Shown here: one piece after another, positions 55,985 to 64,000 of the stretch
How the letters are laid out: each line of letters opens with the position of its first letter
How positions within the stretch are numbered: position 1 is the first letter of the stretch
Source: Hymenopus coronatus
Taxonomy: Eukaryota > Arthropoda > Insecta > Mantodea > Hymenopodidae
DNA length: 64,000 nucleotides
Direction: 5' to 3'
NCBI GenBank assembly: GCA_030762935.1
Contig: CM060883.1
Location: 97,414,001-97,478,000 of the forward strand
Made by a program: the position numbers and the translations under genes
The notes under the pieces: generated by a model
Seen by the model: only the letters and a program-made list of their open reading frames with translations
What the model was told of the DNA's origin: nothing
Databases searched by the model: none

Positions 55985-58900
55985 AACCTCACATTTTAAA
56001 AAACCTCCCAAGTTTTGCTTTGTAGTTTGGGGAGCTCAATCCCGCAGCTTTGCTTTGTAGCTTAGGACCGTCTCAATCCCTCAGCTATTCCTCATAGCTA
56101 TGGGCCCTCAATCCCTCAGCTATATGTCATAGCTGAAGGCCATCAATCCATTGGCTTAGCTGAGTAGCTTATTGCCTTCTGCCCTTCAGTTATGCTTAGT
56201 AACTTGAGGCCCTCAATCCTTCAGCTATGCTGTGTAGCCAAAGGCCCTCAATTCCTCAGCTGTGCTTTGTAGCTTAGGTCCCACATTCCCTCAGCTATGC
56301 TTTGTAGCTTTGGGCCCTCAATCCCTCAGCTATGCTTTGTGGCTTAGGACCCTCAGTCCCTCAGCTTTACTTTGTAGCTTAGGGCCCTCAGTCCCTCAGC
56401 TATACTTTCCACCTTAGGCACTCAATCCCTCAGCTTTAATTTCCACCTTAGGCACTCAATCCCTCAGCTATGCTTTGTATCTTAAGGCCCTCAATCCCTC
56501 AGCTATACTTTCCACCTTAGGGCACTCAATCCCTCAGCTATACTATCCACCTTAGGGCACTCAATCCCTCAGCTATGCTTTGTATCTTAAAGCCCTCAAT
56601 CTCTAAGCTATACTTTCCACCCTATGGCTCTCAATCCCTTAGCTATGCTTTGTATCTTAAGGCCCACAATACCTCAGCTATACTTTCCACCTTAGGGCCC
56701 TCAATCCCTCAGCTATACTTTCTACCTTACGGCCCTCAATCCCTCAGCTATGCTTTGTATCTTAAGGCCCTCAATCCCTCAGCTATACTTTCCACCTTAG
56801 GGCACTCAATCCCTCAGCTATACTTTCCACCTTAGGGCACTCAATCCCTCAGCTATGCTTTGTATCTTAAGGCCCTCAATCCCTCAGCTATACTTTCCTT
56901 AGGGCACTCAATCCCTCAGCTATACATTCCACCTTAGCGCACTCAATCCCTCAACTATACTTTCAACCTTAGGGCACTCAATCCCTCAGCTATGCTTTGT
57001 ATCTTAAGGCCCTCAATCCCTCAGCTATACTTTCTACCTTTTGGCCCTCAATCCCTCAGCTATAATTTCCACCTTAGGGCACTCAATCCCTCAGCTATGC
57101 TTTGTATCTTAAGGCCCTCAATCCCTCAGCTATACTTTCTACCTTTTGGCACTCAATCCCTCAGCTACACTTTCCACCTTAAGGCACTCAATCCCTCAGC
57201 TATACTTTCCACCTTAGGGCCCTCAATCCCTCAGCTATGCTTTGTATCTTAAGGCCCTCAATCCCTTAGCTATACTTTCCACCTTATGCCTCTCAATCCC
57301 TCAGCTATGCTTTGTATCTTAAGGCCCACAATACCTCAGCTATACTTTCCACCTTAGGGTCCTCAATCCCTCAGCTATGCTTTCTACCTTAGGGCCCTCA
57401 ATCCCTCAGCTATACTTTCCACCTTAGGGCCCTCAATCCCTCAGATATACTTTCCACCTTAGGGCCCTCAATCCATAACTATACTTTGTAGCTTAGAGCC
57501 CTCAAGACCTCAGCTATACTTTCCACCTTAGGGCCCTCAATCTCTCAGATATACTTTCCACCTTAGGGCCCTCTATCCCTCAGATATACTTTCCACCTTA
57601 GGGCCCTCAATCCCTCAGTTAAACTTTCTACCTTATGGCTCTCAATCCCTCAGCTATACTTTCCACCTTAGGGCCCTCAATCCCTCAGCTATACTTTCCA
57701 CCCTAAGACCCTCAATCCCCCAGCTGTACTTTCCACCTTATGGCTCAATCCCTCAGCTATACTTTCCACCTTAGGGCCCTCAATCCATAGCTATACTTTG
57801 TAGCTTAGAGCCCTCGAGACCTCAGCTATGCTTTGAAGCATAGGTTTCTCAATCCCTAAGCTATACTTTCTAGCTTAGGACCCTCAATCCCTCAGCTATA
57901 CTTTTTAGCTTAGGGCCCTCAATCCCTCAGCTATACTTTGAAGCTTAGGCCCTCAATTTCTCAGCAATACTTTTTAGCTAAGGCCCCTCAATCCCTCAGC
58001 TATACTTTGAAGCTTAGGGCCCTCGATCCCTCAGCTATACTTTGTAGCTTAGGCCCCGCAATCCCGCAGCTAAACTTTGTAGCAGAGGGCCTTCAATCCC
58101 TCAGCTGTGCTATATAGCTTAGGGCCCTCAATCCCTCAGCTATACTTTGGAGCTTAAGGCCCTCAATCCCTCAGCTATACATTGTAACTTATGCCCCTCA
58201 ACCCCTCAGATATGCTTTGTAGTTTAGGGCCCAATCCCACAGTTATACTTTGTAGCTAAGGGTCCTCAATCACTAAGCTATGTATTGTAGCTTGGGGCCC
58301 TCAATACCTCAGCTATAAGTTGTAGCTTAGGGTACTAATCCCTCGGCTATTCTATGTAGCTTAGGGCCCTCAATCCTCTAAGCTGTACCTTCCACCTTAG
58401 GGCTCTCAATCTCTTTGCTGTACTTTTCACCTCAGGGTCCTCAATCTCTCCGCTATGCTCTGTAGCTTTGGGCCCTCAATCCTTCAGCTAAGCGTTGTAG
58501 CTTAGGTTCCTCAATTCCACAGCTATCCTTTGTAGCTTAAGGCACTCTATCACTCAGCTATACTTTTTAGCTTGAGTCCTTAATCCCTCAGCTATACTTT
58601 CCACCTTAGGGCCCTTTATCCCTCAGATATGTTTTGAAGCTTAGGGCCCTCAATCCTTCAGCTATACTTTGTAGCCTAGTGCCCTCAATCACTCAGCTAT
58701 ACCTTCCACCTTAGGGCCCTCAATCCCCCAGCTATGCTTTGTAGCATAGGGGTCTCAACACCTCAGCTATATTTTGTAGCTTAGGGCCATCGATCTCTCT
58801 GCTATACTTTGTAGCTTAGGGCCCTCAATCTCTCAGCCATGCTTTGTAGCTTAGGGCCCTCAATCCCTCAGTTATGATTTGCAGCTTAGGGCCCTCAATC

Positions 58901-61900
58901 CCTCAGCTATACTTTGGAGCATAGGTCGCCCAATCCTTCAGCTGTGCTTGTAGCTTGGGGCCCCAATCCCTCAGCTTTATTTTCCACCTTAGGCCCTCAG
59001 TCCTACAGATATTCTTTGTAGCTTGGGGCCCACAATCCCTCAGCAATGCTTTGTAGCTTGGGGCCCCGAATCCCTTGGCTTTACTTTCCACACTAGGGCT
59101 CTCAGTCCTACAGATATACTTTGTAGCATGGGGCCCTCAATCCCTCTGCTATACTTTCCACATTAGAGCCCAAAATCCAATAGATATAATTAGGGCATTC
59201 AACCCCTCAACTATATTTTGCACCTTAGAGCCCAAAATCCCATAGCTATACTTAGGGCCCTCAACCCCTTAGCTTTACTTTCCACTTAGAGCCCAAAATT
59301 CCATAGCTATACTTAGGGCCCTCAACCCCTCAGCTATACTTTCCACTTTAGAGCCCAAAATCCCATATCTATATTTAGGGCCTTCAACCCCTTGGCCATA
59401 CTTTGTAGCCTAGGGCCCTAAAACCCTCAGCTATGCTTTGTAGCTTAGGACCCTCAATCCATTCAGCTTTACTTTTGTAGCATAGGGCTCTCAACCCCTC
59501 AACTATACTTTCCACTTTAAGCCCTCAATCTCTCAGCTACACTTTGTAGCTTAGGTCCTTCAATCCCACAGCAATACTTTCCACCTTATTTCCCTCAGTT
59601 CCTCAGCTAGGCTTGCTACCTTAGGGCCATCAATCCCTCAGCTAGGCTTTCTACCTTAAAGCCCTCAATCCCTCAGCTATACTTTGTTGCTTAGGTCCCT
59701 CAATTCCTTAGCTATTCTTTGTAGCTTACGTCCCTAAATCCCAGAGTTATACTTTGTCGCTTAGGGCCCTCATCCCTCAGCTATGCTTTCTACCTTAGGG
59801 CCCTCAATCCCTCAGCTATACTTTGTAGCTTAGGACCCTAATCCCTCAGCTATACTTTGTAGCTTAAGGCCCTCAATCCCTCAGCTGTACTTACCACCTT
59901 AGTGCCCTCAATCCCTCAGCTAAGCTTTCTATTTTAGGGCCCTCAATCTCTGAGCTATACTCTGTAGCTTAGGGCCCCCAATCCATCAGCTATGTATTGT
60001 CGCTTTGGGCCCTCAATCCCTCAGCAATGCTTTGTAGCTTAGGGCCCTAAATCCCTTAGATATACTTTGTAGCTTAGGGCCCTTAATCCCTCAGTTATGT
60101 TTTGCAGCTTGGGGCCCTCAGTACTTCAATTCTTTGTAGCCTAGGGGCCTCAATTCCTCAGCTATGTTTTGTACCTTGGGGCCCTCAATCCTTCAGCTAT
60201 GCTTCTTAGCTTAAGGCCCTCAATCCCTCAGGTAAGCCTTTTAGCTTAGGCCACTCAATCCCTTTGCTGTGCTTTGTATCTTAGGGCCCTCAATCCCCCA
60301 GCTATGCTTTGTAACTTAGGTCCGTATATCCCACACTTATGCTTTGTAGCTTGTGGCCCTCAATCCCTCAGCTATACTTTCCACCATATTGCCCTCAATC
60401 CCTCAGCAATAGGTTCCATCTTAGGGCCCTCTATCCCTCAGATATACTTTGTAGCTTAAGGTCCTCAATCCCTCAGCTAAACTTTGTAGCTTAGCACCTT
60501 CACTCCCTCAGCAATACTTTCTACCTTATGGCCCTCAAGCCTTCAGCTATACTTTGTAGCTTGGTGCCCTCAAGCCTTCTGCTATACTTTCCACCTAAGG
60601 ACCCTCAATCCCTCAGCTGTACTTTCCACCTTAGGGCCCTTCAATCCCTCAGCTATACTTTCCACCTTAGGGCCCTCAGTTATACTTTGTAGCTTGAAGC
60701 CCTCAATTACTCAGCTATACTTTCCACCTTATGGCTCTCAATCCCTCCGCTATACTTTGTAGCTTGAAGCCCTCAATCCCTCAGCTACACTTTCCAACTT
60801 AGGGCCCTTAATCCCTCAGCTATACTTTCTACTTAAGGGTCCGCAATCCCTCAACTATGCTTTGTTCCTTAATACCCTCAATCCCTGAGCTATATTTTCT
60901 ACCTTAGGGCCCTCAATCCCTCAGCTATACTTTGTAGCTTAGGGTCCTCAATCCCTCAACTATACTTTCCACTTTATGGCTTTCAATCCCTCTGCTATGC
61001 TTAGTAGCCTAGGGTCCTCAATTCCTCAGCTATGCTTTGTAACTTAGGGCCCTCAATCCCTCAATTATACTTTCCATCTTAGGGCCCTCATTCCCTCAGC
61101 TATATTTTCCAACTTAGGACCCTCAATCCCACAGCTATGATTTGTAGCTTAAGGCCCTCAATCTCTCAGCTATGCTTTCTAGCTTGGGTCTCCCAATCCC
61201 TCTGCTATGCTTTGTAGCTTGGGGCCCTCAATATCTCAGCTATACTTTTCACCTTAGGACCCTCAATCCCTCAGCTATGCTTTTAACTTAGGACCCTCAA
61301 TCCCTCAGCTATGCTTTTAACTTAGGGCCCTCAATCCCTTAGCTATGCTTTTAACTTAGGGCCGTCAATCCCTCAGCTATGCTTTTAACTTAGGGCCCTC
61401 AATCCCTCAGCTATGCTTTTAACTTAGGACCCTCAATCCCTTAGCTATGCTTTTAACTTAGGGCCGTCAATCCCTCAGCTATGCTTTTAACTTAGGGCCC
61501 TCAATCCCTCAGCTATGCTTTTAACTTAGGGCCGTCAATCCCTCAGCTATGCTTTTAACTTAGGGCCGTCAATACCTCAGCTATGCTTTTAACTTAGGGC
61601 CGTCAATCCCTCAGCTATACTTTTCACCTTAGGACCCTCAATCCCTCAGCTATACTTTTAACTTAGGACCCTCAATCCCTCAGCTATACTTTTCACCTTA
61701 GGACCCTCAATCCCTCAGCTATACTTTTCATCTTAGGACCCTCAATCCCTCAGCTATACTTTTCACCTTAAGACCCTCAATCCCTCAGCTATGCTTTTAA
61801 CTTAGGACCCTCACTCCCTCAGCTATGCTTTTAACTTAGGGCTATCAATCCCTCAGATATACTTTGTAGCTTAGGGTCCTCAATCTCTCAGTTATACTTT

Positions 61901-62690
61901 CCACCTTATGGCTCTCAATCCCTCTGCTATACTTTCCACCTTAGGACCCTCAATCCCTCAGCTATGCTTTTAGCTTAGGGCCATCAATCCCTCAGGTGTT
62001 CTTTGCAGCTTAGGGTCCCCAATCCCTCAGCTATGCTTTCCACCTTAGGGCCCTCAATCCCTCACTTGCTTTGTGGCTTAGGGTCCTCAATCCCTCAGCT
62101 ATGCTTTGTAGCCTAGGGTTCTCAATCCCTTAGCTATGCTTCGTAGCTTGGGGTCCTCAATCCCTCAGCTATTCCTCGTAGCTACGGGCCCTCAATCCCT
62201 TAGCTATATGTAGTAGCTGAAGGCCATCAATCCATCAACTATGCTCAGTAGCTTATTGCCCTCTTTCCTTCGGCTATATTTAGTACCTTGGGGCCCGCAA
62301 ACCCTCAGCTATGCTTTGTAGCTTAAGGCCCTCATTATCTCAGGTATGCCTTTGAGCTTAGGGTCCTCAATCCCTCAGCTATGCTTTATATCTAATGGCC
62401 CTCAATCCCTCAGCTATGCTTTGTAGTTTAAGTCCCTCAATCCCTGAGCTATGCTTTGTAGCTTAGGGCCCTCAATCCTTCAGCTAAACTTTGTATTTTA
62501 GTACCTTCAATCCCTCAGCAATACTTTGCACCTTAGGGCCCTCAATCCCTCAGATATAGTTCGTAGCTTATCGCCCTCAATACCTGAGATATACTTTGTA
62601 GCTTAGGGCCCTGAATCTCTCAGATATGGTTCGTAGCTTATCGCCCTCAATACCTCAGATATACTTTCCACCTTAGGAACCGCATGTGTT
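55985..62690. repeat. 35-bp satellite, about 190 units
   Basis: Head-to-tail units of 34-35 bp: CTCAATCCCTCAGCTATAC + TTTGTAGCTTAGGGCC. Distinct variants differ in the middle: TTTGTAGCTT, TTTCCACCTT, TTTGTATCTT and TTTTAACTT. Variants cluster: TTTCCACCTT/TTTGTATCTT alternate at 56400-57400, and the 34-bp TTTTAACTT form fills about 61260-61620. Small ORFs on both strands come from the 35-bp frame cycle. Adjacent similarity is highest in those blocks, indicating recent local amplification. Confidence 0.97.
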
Positions 62691-64000
62691 TGGCAACTCA
62701 AGGACAGCAGAAACATTGTTCCCCTGGTGCCTTGGGTGGAATGTGTTTTGTGTATGAGGAACAAAAGTGAACAATTTATGTTATAATTGCATTAAAAGAT
62801 GCTATGCATAAATGAATGAGCATTATTAGTTTTTATTCCAACATTTTGAGAATAAAACACTATCTTAAATGCATATGTGTTGTGCAATTTCGAGTGGTAC
62901 CTTATAAGGTGTTTATCCCTTAACTTTCAACTGGACTTGAACAGACCCTGTATTCAAAGCTGCATGTTCTTGAAGTGAAGCTACTTGAACCTCCCTAAAA
63001 CTTGGGCTAGTAATTATAATTATCCAAACATTAGATATGGCTTAGGTACATCTTTGATACTTGTTAAAATGCACTTAAGATCTATAACAAAAGTCCTGGT
63101 TGACACAGACCTGGGAGGTTAGGGAAGGTCAAGGTCAAAGTGTTTTAGGGAAAGTCAAGAAATTATTTGCAATATGATTAAAGTCAGGGAAATCAATTCT
63201 GGTTGACACAAAAGTCAGGGATTTGGACACTTATGCTCTTATGAAACGGTGAATATTGTAAATGAATGGTTCAATAATTGCCCACGTTCATTTATAATCT
63301 GAGAAAGAAAAATTCAACAATCATAAGCTTTTGGATGGCTTTATAACGTGTGAAATACCTTAAGTGCTTATACACCAATAGCACTTTAAAGATGTTTGTG
63401 TAACTGTGCTCTTTGTATTCCTTGTTTGGATTATTGTAATAGATTTTTAAAATTAAAAATAAAAGCAAGAATTATACAAAAAAATTAAATTTCTCTCGGA
63501 ATTTTAAAATATATATTGTAAGTTAAAAACTATTATGAAGTTAAAAAACTATGTTCAAAATAGTATATGATTGATCATAAAAAATTCTTAACTAAGTCAG
63601 GGGAAGTCAGAAAACTCAAAATAAAAATTCAGGAAAAGTCAGAGAAATAATCAAAAAATATCAGTGTGGACCCTGAAATTACTTAAGAACATGATTTAAG
63701 AGTTAAATCACAGGCACACCCAAAAATAAGTAAAGATAGCCCAACAAAACTAAAATAAAATGTTTAATTGTTTTTCCATGGACTATAAATGAAATAGTGG
63801 AAATTCTCTAAAAGTACAATATAAAAGAAATCTTAAACTTGAGAAAAAAGTCAAAGTTTAGTATGAGCCAAAAAAATAGGCTTCACTTACAATTAGGACA
63901 AAGTAAACAAATTTCTGAAGAGAAGCTTTCAAAAAGCTAAAATGTTTAACACATCCATTTATATATTTCATATTGTAAATAATTCTACATCTTTTGAAAT
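62691..64000 (+). other. Intron after the satellite, to window end
   Basis: AT-rich with no recognised gene. A degenerate internal repetition of AAGTCAGGGAAAT-like words occurs at 63100-63230 and 63590-63640. No exon continuing from phase 0 was found. Confidence 0.55.

Noticed and set aside
56575..60459. Small ORFs rich in L, Y, S and P in the 35-bp satellite
   Set aside because: Periodic artefacts of the satellite frame.
49370..62690. CRISPR-like regular arrays
   Set aside because: Units are contiguous tandem repeats with no unique spacers, in eukaryotic intronic DNA.

Overview
This is eukaryotic nuclear DNA, most likely from an insect with a large genome. A polyneopteran such as a cockroach, cricket, grasshopper or stick insect is my best guess. 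That rests on AT-rich long introns, the mix of transposable elements (mariner, Tigger/pogo, hAT, Penelope-like, RNase H-bearing and RNase H-less non-LTR elements, tRNA-derived SINEs, DUF4817- and DUF7869-type elements), and one SINE type I associate with Orthoptera/Blattodea. No bacterial features, no true tRNA or rRNA gene and no CRISPR array were seen.

The only convincing host gene is on the + strand and runs through most of the window. Seven internal exons (4124-4279, 6107-6214, 9778-9957, 21495-21599, 22169-22235, 33305-33446, 54417-54552) have consensus splice sites and fully compatible phases. They join into 298 uninterrupted codons of a charged, mostly coiled-coil protein followed by a Ser/Pro/basic-rich segment. 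First and last exons lie outside. A microtubule-crosslinking-factor/SOGA-like protein is my tentative guess; rootletin was considered and rejected. Introns run from 0.57 to 21 kb and hold everything else.

Layout. 1-1735: CT repeat, antisense retroelement debris and a 68-bp tandem array grown from that debris, in which most units look like a 32-nt exon between good splice sites. 7581-9411: DUF7869-type pseudogene (-). 10312-18360: 64-bp tandem repeat, a truncated Penelope-like element with GIY-YIG endonuclease and a hammerhead-ribozyme-like 3' motif, then a 6.7-kb, 47-bp minisatellite. 22.4-32.5 kb: local duplication, DUF4817/DDE transposase wreck, mariner with both TIRs and TA duplications, non-LTR remnants and several copies of an undescribed ~1-kb dispersed repeat. 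35036-41830: an RNase H-bearing non-LTR element with a perfect 14-bp target-site duplication, broken ORFs and a second retrotransposon nested in its gag ORF. 42-49 kb: a SINE, a transposon-like pseudogene split by a 406-bp MITE, a non-LTR 3' end with (TTA)n tail, a Tigger with TIRs, and a hAT element. 49370-51100: an 83/87-bp satellite that is an amplified piece of the hAT transposase C-terminus. 51.5-54.2 kb: second Penelope fragment with a hammerhead-like module, a 48-bp tandem array, and a dispersed repeat carrying nested SINEs. 55985-62690: a 6.7-kb, 35-bp satellite.

The elements do not work together as a system; the window is a record of nested insertion and of tandem arrays arising from transposon sequence inside the introns of one transcribed gene. 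The most notable points are the splice-site-bearing micro-exon array, the satellite born from transposase coding sequence, and the hammerhead-like motifs in the Penelope debris.
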